A stretch of 64,000 bases of DNA from JAWPMT01 sp965242775 (GCA_965242775.1 CBDETI010000034.1:124001-188000), one strand, 5' to 3'; numbered from the stretch's first letter, positions 41,354-51,332 are shown. Notes: generated from the sequence alone by a model not told the origin. Program-made: numbers and translations.

Positions 41354-43090
41354 TCATATCTGATTCTGATCTAGCTCACCCGTTTGAACAGCAGCTTGAT
41401 GGAAGGCGTCTTTTTCATGTTTCTCATGAAAGGCAATGGCGTCATTCAAATCCAGAAATACGTTGTGCGTTCCTATTTCCTCAATCAAATTGGTTCGGTG
41501 TAGCTGATCTCTGACCGGACCTATCACGTCTGCCAGGTAAAAGACGATCTCGCGGCTTCGCAGATGGGCCAGCAAGTCCCGCAGACCTTGCGCAGCAGTA
41601 GCATCCAGGTAACTAACGGGTCCCGCATCCAATAACACAGCCTTAGTTTTCATGACCTGGGCGTCCAGTGATCTCAAAACAAAATCCCTGAAATATTGAA
41701 TATTGACAAAAGTCAAGGGACCATCCAGCCTCAAAATCAACACATCTTCCCAACGGTCCAAGTGAGCAAACCGCTTGACGTTACGGAATTCACGGTGACC
41801 TGGGACTCTACCCAAAACGGCGATATGCGGGTATCCAAGGCGATACAGTAAAAGTAGAATTGACAGGGAGATACCAGCAAGTATTCCAGGCACCATACTG
41901 AAGTTGAGCGTGACGAAAAAGGTGGCAATCAATAGGCCAAATTCTAACCGGTTATCCTTCCACAACTGCCTGGCATATCGCCAGTCAATCAATCCGGAGA
42001 CAGCCACGAGAATAATTGCCGCCAGGATGGCATTTGGCAAATAATAGAAAATGCCTGTAAAAAACAGAAGCGTCACAGCTACCAACATGGCGCTGATCAA
42101 AGAAGCAAGCTGCGTGTTGGCACCCGACTGGTAGTTTACAGCAGATCGGGAGAAGCCGCCGGTAACCGGGAAAGACTGAAATAAGGAGCCAAAGAAATTA
42201 GCTGCACCCAGCGCGAGCAGCTCCTGGTTAGGGCTCACCGCATGATCGCGTTTCTTGCTCTCGATGGCTTTCGCAACTGAGAAAGCTTCTATATAACCCA
42301 CCACAGCGATTGTAACAGCCAATGGCAGCAATTCGTTCAAAACTTGCCAGTTAAGTTCCGGGATCAATAGTTGGGGCAATCCGGCAGGAATGGATCCAAC
42401 AATTTTCACACCTTGCTCAAACAAATTGAATGTTGTTACCAGCAAAATACCCAGTACAACTACCAGCAAACTGGCAGGCATCTTTGGTATGATGTGCCTG
42501 GAAAGTTTTATGACTACCAAACCTCCCACTCCTAACAGGACTGAAGGTATATGTATCTCGGAAATGTTAGAAAGTACCTCCTGAATCAGCAGAAAAGCAT
42601 TTGGATCACTGGAGATAGGGTATCCCAGCAGGTGTTTCATTTGGTTGAGACCGATAATGATTGCCGCTGCTGAAGTAAACCCGCTGATCACCGGCCTGGC
42701 AAGCAAGTTGGTCACAAAACCCATCCGCAGGCAACCCAGAAGAAGCTGGATAACTCCGACAAGTAAAGCCAATAAAATGGCGTAGGCCAGGTAGTTGGCA
42801 CTCCCCTCTTCTGCAATCACCGACACCCCCGCGGCCACAAGCAGCGAATCCATGGCCACAGGCCCTACAGCAAGTTGTCTTGATGTACCAAGTAAGGCGT
42901 AGAATATCTGTGGTGTGATCGCTGCGTACAATCCATATACTGGAGGCAGTCCTGCAACGAGCGCGTAGGCCATTCCTTGCGGAATGAGCATAGTACCCAC
43001 CGTAAGACCAGCGGCCAAATCCCCACGGAGCATGGACTGCTGGTAGTTTTTCAGCCAGCCAAGAATCGGTAAGTAGCTTTTGATCTTCAT
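41354..43090 (-). CDS. SulP-family anion transporter with STAS domain
   Basis: A 578-residue SLC26/SulP carrier with about twelve to fourteen membrane segments. Family motifs: GLTVGTMLIPQGMAYALVAGLPPVYGLYAA near the N-terminus, GPVAMDSLL, and FPVTGGFSRSAVNYQSGANTQLASL mid-protein. A cytoplasmic STAS domain covers about 440-555 (LDAGPVSYLDATAAQGLRDLL). SulP proteins move sulfate, bicarbonate or other anions. The adjacent persulfide dioxygenase suggests sulfate or another sulfur oxyanion, but that is inference. It is 105 bp downstream of the LytTR gene on the same strand. Confidence 0.9.
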   Translation of the reverse strand: MKIKSYLPILGWLKNYQQSMLRGDLAAGLTVGTMLIPQGMAYALVAGLPPVYGLYAAITPQIFYALLGTSRQLAVGPVAMDSLLVAAGVSVIAEEGSANYLAYAILLALLVGVIQLLLGCLRMGFVTNLLARPVISGFTSAAAIIIGLNQMKHLLGYPISSDPNAFLLIQEVLSNISEIHIPSVLLGVGGLVVIKLSRHIIPKMPASLLVVVLGILLVTTFNLFEQGVKIVGSIPAGLPQLLIPELNWQVLNELLPLAVTIAVVGYIEAFSVAKAIESKKRDHAVSPNQELLALGAANFFGSLFQSFPVTGGFSRSAVNYQSGANTQLASLISAMLVAVTLLFFTGIFYYLPNAILAAIILVAVSGLIDWRYARQLWKDNRLEFGLLIATFFVTLNFSMVPGILAGISLSILLLLYRLGYPHIAVLGRVPGHREFRNVKRFAHLDRWEDVLILRLDGPLTFVNIQYFRDFVLRSLDAQVMKTKAVLLDAGPVSYLDATAAQGLRDLLAHLRSREIVFYLADVIGPVRDQLHRTNLIEEIGTHNVFLDLNDAIAFHEKHEKDAFHQAAVQTGELDQNQI

Positions 43091-43195
43091 CTGCCGGGCA
43101 AAGATGTGACTTTTGCCTGAAGTCGGGCTGAACTTTTGGGTCCAACCAAAACCAGCACACGCCCGAAGCTCATGTTCAGTTGTGATTGCCCGGGA

Positions 43196-43915
43196 TCACT
43201 CTTTCCATAGCCTGTTGCTCACCAGGCGATCAAAAACATCCTGAAACAGATTGCGACTAATCGGAAGTTTGGCATCTCCGACCACTACCTGTCGTCCTTC
43301 TATCAGCTTCACCTTTTCCGTATTGACGATGTAAGATCGGTGGATCCGAAGAAAGCTTAACCCATCTACCTCACGTTCCACCTGCTTCATGGAGAATAGC
43401 GTCATGTATCTTCGATGATCGGTGTGGATGAAGATATAATCAACAGCTGCCTCAAAGTACATCACGTCACGCAAATAGATCTTGATCGTCTGATTGTCTT
43501 CTTTAATAAAAATGTGCCGATCATCCTTGTTTTGTGGCTCAGTTGCACTTTTTGAAGCTGCTAATTCATAGGCCTTTTTCACCCCTTGAGAAAACCGCGG
43601 GAAGGAGATCGGTTTTAGCAGGTAATCCACCACATTTAACTCGTAGCCCTCGATAGCATATTCCCGGTGAGCAGTGGTAAAAATGACCATTGGTGGGTTA
43701 ACAGCATGTTTTACCCAATCTAATCCAGTAATCCCTGGCATGTTGATGTCAAGAAGAATCAGGTCTGCCTGTTGATCTAGGAGCAAGGCGTCCAATTCAA
43801 TCGCGCTCTTACATTCGCCAACTAATGTAAGGTAAGGCACGTCCTGCACATAACTTACAATTCCTTGTCTGGCGGTTCGCTCATCATCCGCAACGATACA
43901 ATTCAACTTTTCCAT
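43196..43915 (-). CDS. LytTR-type response regulator (TBDR operon)
   Basis: A 239-residue regulator: receiver domain with the acidic pair D10/D11, phospho-acceptor D56 (LILLDINMPG) and the K in DYLLKPISF, then a LytTR DNA-binding domain from about residue 135 (HIFIKEDNQTIKIYLRDVMYFEAAVDYIFIHT, then FLRIHRSYIVN). It starts directly after the kinase stop, with no intergenic base, so they form a cognate pair. Likely targets are the TonB receptor operon itself or envelope genes. Confidence 0.92.
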   Translation of the reverse strand: MEKLNCIVADDERTARQGIVSYVQDVPYLTLVGECKSAIELDALLLDQQADLILLDINMPGITGLDWVKHAVNPPMVIFTTAHREYAIEGYELNVVDYLLKPISFPRFSQGVKKAYELAASKSATEPQNKDDRHIFIKEDNQTIKIYLRDVMYFEAAVDYIFIHTDHRRYMTLFSMKQVEREVDGLSFLRIHRSYIVNTEKVKLIEGRQVVVGDAKLPISRNLFQDVFDRLVSNRLWKE

Positions 43916-44923
43916 TTATTCGACTGTTGACAAGTTCATGTGAAGGGACACTTCGTAAGTTTTGCCATCATTGGCAATTTCTAAATGATGCTTATTGGGA
44001 TAGATCAGGCTTAGTCTTCTTTTGACGTTTTCCAGTCCGATTCCGCCAGGCCCTTCCACCGCTTGACCCACTGTATTGATCACGCGTAAGGATAAGTCAT
44101 GACCCGCTAGTTCTGCCACGATTTCGATAAAGTACCCTTCTTCTTTTTGACCATGCTTAAAGGCGTTTTCAATGAAGGTAATCAAGATCATGGGCGCTAT
44201 TTTCAATTCTTCATCCACCGCGGGCAACTGATACTCCAATCGCAAAAAGTCAGCATGCCGTACTTGCTGTATTTTCAAATAGCTTTCGATGCTGTCAAAC
44301 TCATTCTTTAAAGGCACCAGGTCCTTCCTGGCATCGTACAACTGGTGACTTAGCAAATCCGACAGGTTGATCATCACCTCCCGGGCCAAACCAGGATTAC
44401 TTTCCATGAGGAAGTAGATGGTATTGAGGTTATTGAATAAAAAGTGTGGTTGCAATTGATGCCTTAACATGCTCAACTCACTTTGTGTATTCTTTTGTTC
44501 TAACTCCCTGGTATACCTCTCTTTGACATACCACTCCCGAACCAGAAATACAGACATGGTGATAACGAACAAAATAAGTGTCTCGGACACTGAAATAACG
44601 CCACCATTGATTCCCGCCAAATTAGAGGGTAGCGCGATATCCAGGATATTAAAAAAGACTATGGTCGCTCCGAACCTCAGGCCTCCAGACACCAAAACAC
44701 ACCCGGTCAAGACAAAAATGTAGGCGATCACGCGCCGTTTGAAGAGCATTTTTGGCACTAGAAATAGAATGTTAAAATAAATCAGCGGAACCGCCGTGGA
44801 AGAAAGCACCAGATTGATCACCACATTGTGTAAGAAATCCGGATAGAAAATCATATCTCTTGCGCCCCAGACTACAACGTAGGCCACCCAAAAGCTCAAG
44901 TGGTATTTAATCTCCTTTTTCAT
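43916..44923 (-). CDS. LytS-type sensor histidine kinase (TBDR operon)
   Basis: A 335-residue kinase with about four N-terminal transmembrane helices, a short coiled coil and a His_kinase domain. The phospho-acceptor histidine is in RHQLQPHFLFNNLNTIYFL, and the ATP-binding N-box and G-box are in ITFIENAFKHG and GIGLENVKRRL. I chose the ATG at 44921-44923; an ATG 20 codons upstream (44983) overlaps the receptor gene and adds a polar N-terminus. No extracytoplasmic sensor domain is visible, so it probably senses through its membrane helices or the receptor complex. Confidence 0.9.
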   Translation of the reverse strand: MKKEIKYHLSFWVAYVVVWGARDMIFYPDFLHNVVINLVLSSTAVPLIYFNILFLVPKMLFKRRVIAYIFVLTGCVLVSGGLRFGATIVFFNILDIALPSNLAGINGGVISVSETLILFVITMSVFLVREWYVKERYTRELEQKNTQSELSMLRHQLQPHFLFNNLNTIYFLMESNPGLAREVMINLSDLLSHQLYDARKDLVPLKNEFDSIESYLKIQQVRHADFLRLEYQLPAVDEELKIAPMILITFIENAFKHGQKEEGYFIEIVAELAGHDLSLRVINTVGQAVEGPGGIGLENVKRRLSLIYPNKHHLEIANDGKTYEVSLHMNLSTVE

Positions 44924-44963
44924 CCATTCAAAGTGAATCCAACTGACCCGATCGCGCTCGAAT

Positions 44964-47057
44964 TCAGCCTGCGAAATTGACAAACAAACCTAAAAAGAAG
45001 TTTCTTTTCGAAGCAGGTAGGACTGGAGCCCTTTGTGAGCCATCCTCGGAATATTCATACCCAAATACCTGATCGAAACCAAGCGGATTGCCCACAGCCG
45101 CATAGATCACGGCGAAATTGCCAAACAACGAAGTTATATAGCTGGCATTTAGATTGATATTATGATAGGCTTTCGTTCGGTCGCCAAGGAATTCCTCGGA
45201 ATTCGGATTGAAGTAGGTCCTGCCGCTGGCAAAGGTATAGGTCAGGCCGGGAGTCAGGCTCCAGCTATCAATGCGATAGTTCGCTACAATATTCAGCGTA
45301 TGGTCTGTAACAAATGGCGGTGTAGCAGTTACTGGGTAATTTTTATGATCTCTTTCCGCATCGATAAAAGAATATGAGACCCAATAGTCCAGTCCTTCCA
45401 GGGATTTGTTGTCTTTCCAGAAGATATCTACGCCCCTACTCCTACCTTGACCATTATTGGAGAGTAGCTGACCTGATTCTTTTGTCAGCTGTCGGTACTG
45501 TTTATCGTAAACTTCGACACGGAAAGATCGGTCATCGGTTATCCATTGATAATTTGCGATCCAATGTGTAGCCCGCTCAAACCTCAGCTGATCATACCGA
45601 AGTAGGAAGTCCACTTCCGGTTTTTGGTAAAAGTGACCATAGGCAAGGGAAACCTGGCTATTTTGACTTGTCTTGAAAGCCAGTGACGTGCGAGGCGCGA
45701 GATTGGCCCGATCCAGCATTGCGGAGTATTCTGCCCTGCCGCCTACTCTGATTGCCCATTTTTTGCCAAATGAAATGTCTTGCTCTGCGTACACTGCTGT
45801 ATGGCTATCATCAATATCGGTGCCTACAATCGACGTGTTGCCATATTTTTCGAGGAAACTCTCTATTCCAAATTTTAGTGACGAATGATCATCAAAGTCA
45901 TAGTAGAAAGTCGTTTTTGCATGCCCTACGTTGGCTCTATCAGTGAATTGGAAATCATCGAATCGTACTTTTTCGAAATTACTGTTTAATGAAAAACCCG
46001 AGTAAATCATCCACTTGTCTGACAGGACTCCTTTGTAGTTCGTATTCCAATAGGCTGTCCGATTCTTGTTTTCAAAAGAAATGGGTTCCGAGATGCTTTC
46101 AAAATTCCTTAGGTTAAGGCCCATCTCCCCTTGATTATACTGGATAAAGCTCTTAAACATGCCACGCTCACTTTTATGGCGAAATGCCCAATTCGTTCCC
46201 ATGCCCTCTGGTTCTTTTCTCCAGTCAAAATTTTGAGGAACAGAATTAAGCAACACCCATAAATTGTTGTAGGTCACACCTCCGATCAAGGCAGTTCGAT
46301 CGTTCCAGACCCGAGTTCTGTTGGCCGCTATTCCGGCCATATTCAGTCCCAGGCTGGTAGAGGTAACCTCTGGTATATCCTGGGTCTCCAGCAACAAGAC
46401 CGACGAAAGCGCCTGACCATACTCTGCGGAATAACCGCCGGTCGTGAAAGTAGTTCCCTGAAAAGTGAAAGGGTCGAACCTACTTCTACTTGCCATATTT
46501 GGCACTTCACTGAAAAATGGGTTTTCTACGATTACGCCATCAATGATCGTCTTGGTTTCGTGGGCATCTCCACCCCGCACAAACAAGCCAGTCTGCTCAC
46601 CCACCTGTGATACGCCAGGAAGCGTCTCAATGGCTTTGTAAATATCACCTTCGGCTCCGGCATTCATGACTATATCCAGGGGGTCCAGCATCGTCGCCTT
46701 CGCCTTGGCCGAAGCTTCAAAAGCTCCCGCCGAAATGGTCACAGGATTAAGCTCCATCTCCGTTTCAGCCAATGTGACCGTAACAGTCACAGGAGTCGCC
46801 TGCAGTTCGATCCTTTGTTTATTGGTCTGATAAGAAACAGCGCTTACGACAAGGGTGTAAGTCCCTGGTGCTGCAGGCCTAATTTGAAAGGATCCCGAAA
46901 CGTCAGTAGAAGTTCCTTCGAATGTCTCGTCCAGGTAGATCGTAGCAAAAGGCACGGCCTGGCCGTTTTTGTCAACTACATTTCCGGAAATACTGGTCTG
47001 CGCATTCGCTGTACCCACAGCCAACAACAGCCCCAATAGGATGGATATCGCTTTCAT
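44964..47057 (-). CDS. TonB-dependent outer membrane receptor with carboxypeptidase-like N-domain
   Basis: A 697-residue receptor: signal peptide ending around ANA-Q (20), a carboxypeptidase-regulatory-like beta-sandwich (about 24-105), a plug domain (IETLPGVSQVGEQTGLFVRGGDAHETKTIIDGV), and a beta-barrel. It is not followed by a SusD-type lipoprotein, so it is not a standard polysaccharide utilisation pair. It sits between a TPR protein and a LytS/LytTR pair on the same strand with a 7-bp gap upstream, so it is likely part of a sensory/uptake unit. The ligand is unknown; at 697 residues it is at the short end for this family. Confidence 0.88.
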   Translation of the reverse strand: MKAISILLGLLLAVGTANAQTSISGNVVDKNGQAVPFATIYLDETFEGTSTDVSGSFQIRPAAPGTYTLVVSAVSYQTNKQRIELQATPVTVTVTLAETEMELNPVTISAGAFEASAKAKATMLDPLDIVMNAGAEGDIYKAIETLPGVSQVGEQTGLFVRGGDAHETKTIIDGVIVENPFFSEVPNMASRSRFDPFTFQGTTFTTGGYSAEYGQALSSVLLLETQDIPEVTSTSLGLNMAGIAANRTRVWNDRTALIGGVTYNNLWVLLNSVPQNFDWRKEPEGMGTNWAFRHKSERGMFKSFIQYNQGEMGLNLRNFESISEPISFENKNRTAYWNTNYKGVLSDKWMIYSGFSLNSNFEKVRFDDFQFTDRANVGHAKTTFYYDFDDHSSLKFGIESFLEKYGNTSIVGTDIDDSHTAVYAEQDISFGKKWAIRVGGRAEYSAMLDRANLAPRTSLAFKTSQNSQVSLAYGHFYQKPEVDFLLRYDQLRFERATHWIANYQWITDDRSFRVEVYDKQYRQLTKESGQLLSNNGQGRSRGVDIFWKDNKSLEGLDYWVSYSFIDAERDHKNYPVTATPPFVTDHTLNIVANYRIDSWSLTPGLTYTFASGRTYFNPNSEEFLGDRTKAYHNINLNASYITSLFGNFAVIYAAVGNPLGFDQVFGYEYSEDGSQRAPVLPASKRNFFLGLFVNFAG

Positions 47058-47064
47058 GACTGGT

Positions 47065-47787
47065 CTAGAAAGATTGCTTCAATTCAGAAAGCCGAAAGTC
47101 ACCCGGAAAATTCTGCAATCCCTGCATCACGAACATCTTCGACTTGTCGAGCTCACCTTTTTGCTGATAATAGCTCGCTAAAATGTAGTAAGCCTCATTT
47201 TTACCCCAACTAGGTCCATTCTCCTCAGACTGATCGGCCAGTGCTATTGCCTGATTAAGATACTCCTCTACCCTTTTACCGCCTCCGAAGGCCACTGGCT
47301 TATAAAAATTGTTGGTACCCAGTCCCACATAGGCTCTCATATTGCTTTTATCCAACTTGAGGGCTCTTTTGAAGTAGCCTTCGGCCTTACCACCTAGCGA
47401 TGGTCCCTTTTGGGGATAAAAGGAAATGCTGAATGCAGTAGCCTGGCCAAGGAGCGCATAGTCTTCAGAACTCTTTTCCTTGATCGATTCCAGCATTTCA
47501 ATGGCAGATCCAATACTCTGCTCTCCCTGCGTTTGCTGATTGATTTGCAGTAAATAGATACTTTGTCTTAAGTGCGCGTAGGCAATCCAGTACACATTTT
47601 CATTTTTGCTTTTCTTTAGCTCTTCGATAACGGGTATGAATTGATTTTCCTGCGTCGCAAACGACCTGCCCATCGCGGCATCTATCGCTTGCTGTTTGGG
47701 ATTGGTTTGCGCTTGCACCAACAGTGCATTGAAAAAAGCCAGGAAAAGAGATACGAGGCCTACGAGAATAACTTTGATAGATTCCAT
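47065..47787 (-). CDS. Secreted TPR-repeat protein
   Basis: A 240-residue protein with a signal peptide (to about residue 27, VQAQ) and TPR-like helical repeats, including AEGYFKRALKLDKSNMRAYVGLGTNNFY and NEAYYILASYYQQKGELDKSKMFVMQGLQNFP. TPR proteins act as scaffolds. It is the first gene of the TPR/TBDR/LytS/LytTR operon, 7 bp upstream of the receptor. An imperfect inverted repeat (GCTAT 47791-47795, ATAGC 47805-47809) lies just upstream of its start and could be a regulator site. Confidence 0.75.
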   Translation of the reverse strand: MESIKVILVGLVSLFLAFFNALLVQAQTNPKQQAIDAAMGRSFATQENQFIPVIEELKKSKNENVYWIAYAHLRQSIYLLQINQQTQGEQSIGSAIEMLESIKEKSSEDYALLGQATAFSISFYPQKGPSLGGKAEGYFKRALKLDKSNMRAYVGLGTNNFYKPVAFGGGKRVEEYLNQAIALADQSEENGPSWGKNEAYYILASYYQQKGELDKSKMFVMQGLQNFPGDFRLSELKQSF

Positions 47788-47950
47788 TGTGCTATGATTT
47801 TAGTATAGCGCAATGATGATCGTCACCCGTTGGCCGATGAAATCTAATCTGTGAATGGCAACCACCCATCTGTGAATAGCTCGGCGGCAGCAAAATCCGC
47901 AAATACATGGGCTATTTACGTGTTTGAAATCCAGGTAGGTATCCGGACAA

Positions 47951-49502
47951 TTACTGATTTCCTCTGAAACCGGTGACTGCTGTACCCAATAACACAATGG
48001 CTGCTGCCATGCACAACCAGACAAAACCATGACGGATATAATTAAAGATGGTCACCACCCCCTGCGTCGGCACATGACCTACCATTACCCGGGCCTGGTG
48101 ATCGTAGGCATCAAGTCTGACCAAAGCGCGGCCGTGTGGATCGAATATCACAGATTGACCGGTACCCGTGGGTCTGACAATCGAAACCCCATTTTCGATG
48201 GCGCGGAAGGCCGAATAGTCTCCATGAAAAGGAGAAACGCCCAACCAGTCATTGGCTGGCAGTATCAAAATGTCCGCCTGGCCCGCCTGTGCCAGCAAAT
48301 CGGGAAAAATCAGCATCGTAACAAATAGCTGTCGTCAGATCACCATATGGTGTGCTTACCACTTCTAATTTTCCATCGCCAGGCAGGGAAGCATCCAAGA
48401 AAGGAACAGGCCTGGCCTTTTCATAGTAATCCGCAAATTCCCCACCTGCTGTGATCACCACAGATTTGTTTTCGTACATGGGCCCTCCTTCTACATAGGG
48501 TACCAAAACAGCCATGGATGTAACCACAATTGTTTTTGACGACATGGCGATCTCCCGCACACGCTCCAGAACTTCCTGTTCCCGGTCCTTAAACACCGGT
48601 AAGTTGGTTTCGGACCATACAATGATTTTTGCATCGGTTAGTGCAGCCTGCTTTGTCACCTGGATCAACTGGTCCTCGAAGGCCTTCATCGACCCAAAAG
48701 CACCTTGAAACCTTTCGTCTTCAGGGTTCTTCTGAAATTCTTTTAATGCTCCGAATAGTTTGTTCAGCTCCGGCGATCCGCCGGCACCGATTTCAAACGA
48801 TACGGTCTCTCCAAAAAAGTCCTCGTAAAGTGCGGAATAGAGTGTATTCTCTTCCAGTGATATGCCCGCAACTTTCACCGTAGGCTGCATGGGATCTGTA
48901 AATCTCATTTTGGCAAAACCAAACACGAGGATCAAAAACATAACACCTCCGTACAATTTAAATTGACTTATTCTGGTCTCAGACAGTAACGCTGACACAA
49001 CCATTGCCGCTAGCCAATACATCATGAAAGAAACACCCAATACACCGGTAATGGAAGCAAGCTGTGCCAGGGCGAGAAAATCCGTTTGCGTAGCCGCCAG
49101 GACTCCAATCGAACTTAGGGGAAATGAGATCAGGTACTCATAGGACACAGCCAGCAACGGCAATAGAAAAATAGAAAATCGGGAATTTACTTTTTTGTAG
49201 AAGATCCTATCTAACAAGTAGGGCAAGGCCTCTAGTAGCGCGGAAATGATTGCTGCTACAAGCGAGGCTGTAGCCGGTAGCGCGGCACTGAAGAGGCCCT
49301 GAATAAACATGAAGATTGCCATAAAAAGCACCGTCCATAAGTACCCTTTAAGAATTGTGGAAGCTCGCATGAAATACAACACGCCAATGGGCAAAAGCCA
49401 ACCGGCCATGCTAATCCGAAGAACCGGGCCACTGAGTAGAATACTCATTGCTCCAACTGTAAGAAATAGCCATTTGATCTTTGGGTCATTTAATCTGAAC
49501 AT
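47951..49502 (-). pseudogene. Lnt-like apolipoprotein N-acyltransferase, frameshifted
   Basis: The N-terminal piece has about six membrane helices and a nitrilase domain with the catalytic Glu (VWSETNLP), Lys (YYEKARPVPF) and Cys (TTAICYDADF). The frame then breaks: it ends at 48249 in an unrelated tail. Removing one A from the A5 run at 48305-48309 continues ADF into PDLLAQAGQADILILPANDW, the nitrilase C-half, and a final transmembrane helix, to the stop at 47951. The repaired protein of about 516 residues has the complete Lnt architecture, with the triad intact. Lnt N-acylates lipoproteins in the inner membrane; whether this is the main Lnt or a paralogue is unknown. It may be a sequence error. 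Confidence 0.82.
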
Positions 49503-49568
49503 GATCTCTTTTTTAACCCAAAAGTTCTGAATGGGCCTGGCCTATGCGACCGAGATCGCGTTCTCGAA

Positions 49569-50696
49569 CTATTTATCAGCCAATGAACGACGATATTCTG
49601 TGGGGGTCAGCCCCGCATGCTTTCGAAAAGCAGTGTTGAATGACGACTTGGAGTTGAACCCAGATTGATATAGGATTTCCAGAATGGTCAACTTCGGATC
49701 TTCTGTCTGTTCCATGATCCTTTTGGCATGGTGGATCCGCATGGCATTTACATAATCATGAAATGATGAGTTGGCGCACTCGTTGATAATTTGCGAAATG
49801 TCACGATCGCGCATGTTCAGCAAGTTGGCCAAAGTACTCAGCGATAAGTCAGCATCCAGGTAAGGTCGTTCATCTTTCATCAAATTTTCCAGTGCCTGGT
49901 AACCTTTGTCTTTAGCCTCACTGGTCAAATTCGACTTTGAATACTTCTTTTGACTATCAATCCCGGAAAAGAGGTCTGGCTGTCTGAGCGCTTTAAACAC
50001 AATCTGGTTAATGATAAAAAAGGTAAGTATCACATCCGCCGCTAAGGCGTAGGCCGTCAGTCCCTTGAGTTGTGTGTACGGAAAAATGCTCAACATCATG
50101 GAAATCAATGTGATTGCCAGGAAGGATTTGATAAGGAAATTCAACCAGTTGAGCGAATACGGTTGAAGATCTGAGAAATTCTCTGAGATCGCTTTTTTGT
50201 AAATGCTGATTTGCCGAAATGATAGCACCATATAGACAACTATATGCAGGTAAAAGGGCACCACGACCATCGCCTGCTGCACAGTGAGACGATGCGTGTA
50301 GATCTTCTCCAGCGCCTCTAGCTTTTGCTGCTCAGGGGTAATCACATAGTTGATGGAAACCACCACGATCATCAGAAAAAAAGGAAGCAAATGCGCCAGC
50401 TCTCCTCCGCGCAACTGAAAATTCCTGTAAATCACGGACTTACAGTAAAAGAATATCAGGGGCCCATAGAGAAGAAAAAGTACCAGGTCAATAAAAGAGA
50501 ACAGTCCCGGCAGCTTGTAGTGACCATTCAACGTGACGAACATGATGCACATGTTCATGGACAAGGTCAGGCAAAAAGTTCCGAGCAGCAGGTTGGACAG
50601 TCGCTTTCCTTTCTTATTGGTCAAAAGGAAAATCCCCATAAGCCCAAACTGAAAGGTGACAATCAGCAAGAGGATGGAATGAAGTTCAAATGTCAT
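49569..50696 (-). CDS. Membrane-bound AraC-family regulator
   Basis: A 375-residue protein with about seven transmembrane helices in the first 230 residues and a C-terminal AraC HTH domain (ADLSLSTLANLLNMRDRDISQIINE, then ILEILYQSGFNSKSSFNTAFRKHAGLTPTEYRR). This 7TM-AraC arrangement is common in Bacteroidota. It lies 66 bp upstream of the Lnt-like gene on the same strand and may be cotranscribed with it. The signal and targets are unknown. Confidence 0.9.
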   Translation of the reverse strand: MTFELHSILLLIVTFQFGLMGIFLLTNKKGKRLSNLLLGTFCLTLSMNMCIMFVTLNGHYKLPGLFSFIDLVLFLLYGPLIFFYCKSVIYRNFQLRGGELAHLLPFFLMIVVVSINYVITPEQQKLEALEKIYTHRLTVQQAMVVVPFYLHIVVYMVLSFRQISIYKKAISENFSDLQPYSLNWLNFLIKSFLAITLISMMLSIFPYTQLKGLTAYALAADVILTFFIINQIVFKALRQPDLFSGIDSQKKYSKSNLTSEAKDKGYQALENLMKDERPYLDADLSLSTLANLLNMRDRDISQIINECANSSFHDYVNAMRIHHAKRIMEQTEDPKLTILEILYQSGFNSKSSFNTAFRKHAGLTPTEYRRSLADK

Positions 50697-50833
50697 GGTC
50701 CCCGATCAAGCGCCAATAAATTTATGCGATCGAGCACACATGTGAAACATTGATATAAGCTGGTAACACGATGCTGCCCAATATCCTGGCTAACTAATAT
50801 TTTGTCGATAAATTGATAGCAAATCTCCTTTTT

Positions 50834-51235
50834 ATGAGGAAAGGTATTTGGTCAATATCAGAAACGAACGGTCTTGTACAGAGAAACAAAAAAGAAAGTC
50901 TGTATTTGGAACCAAGACTGGCGTTGCTATTCAGCATACTGCTAGATCACGCCAACCAGCTGGTTCCTCGTGATCACCTGACCCAATGCCTGTGGCCAAA
51001 AACGGTAGTTAATGAAGACGCTCTCACCCGAGCGGTGGCGGATTTAAGAAAATCATTAAACAGTCACTTTGAAAAACCCCCGACCATCAAAACTCATCAC
51101 AAGCGTGGATACGAAATGACCTTATCAACCCTGGACTTACGCAAACCCGTTTGGATGCGTGTTCTTCGCTCAATACTCATCACCATTGGCATCTTCATAT
51201 TGCTGGTGCTTGTTATCAGAGGATTGAATTACTGA
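50834..51235 (+). CDS. Winged-helix (OmpR/CadC-type) protein with C-terminal membrane anchor
   Basis: A 133-residue protein. Residues 1-100 form a Trans_reg_C winged helix (LYLEPRLALLFSILLDHANQLVPRDHLTQCLW, then NEDALTRAVADLRKSL, then HHKRGYEMTL), and residues 108-131 are one transmembrane helix (VLRSILITIGIFILLVLVI). Only about three residues follow it, so unlike ToxR or CadC there is no periplasmic sensor. The ATG at 50834 is chosen over an upstream TTG. It is divergent from the AraC gene. It could be a membrane-tethered one-component regulator with partners. Confidence 0.78.
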   Translation: MRKGIWSISETNGLVQRNKKESLYLEPRLALLFSILLDHANQLVPRDHLTQCLWPKTVVNEDALTRAVADLRKSLNSHFEKPPTIKTHHKRGYEMTLSTLDLRKPVWMRVLRSILITIGIFILLVLVIRGLNY

Positions 51236-51300
51236 ATTTCTCCTTCTGGCCCGAAAAAAGGTCTTTCAGTAAAATTGGATGTTTTCTTCATCTTTTTTTC

Positions 51301-51332
51301 TTGACTTCAAATAGCCGCTGCTGCTAGTATTG
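51301..51332 (+). promoter_or_regulatory. Promoter of the DoxX gene
   Basis: TTG at 51301-51303 and TAGTATTG at 51325-51332 (one mismatch to TAnnTTTG) are 21 bp apart, 43 bp before the start codon. Confidence 0.45.
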
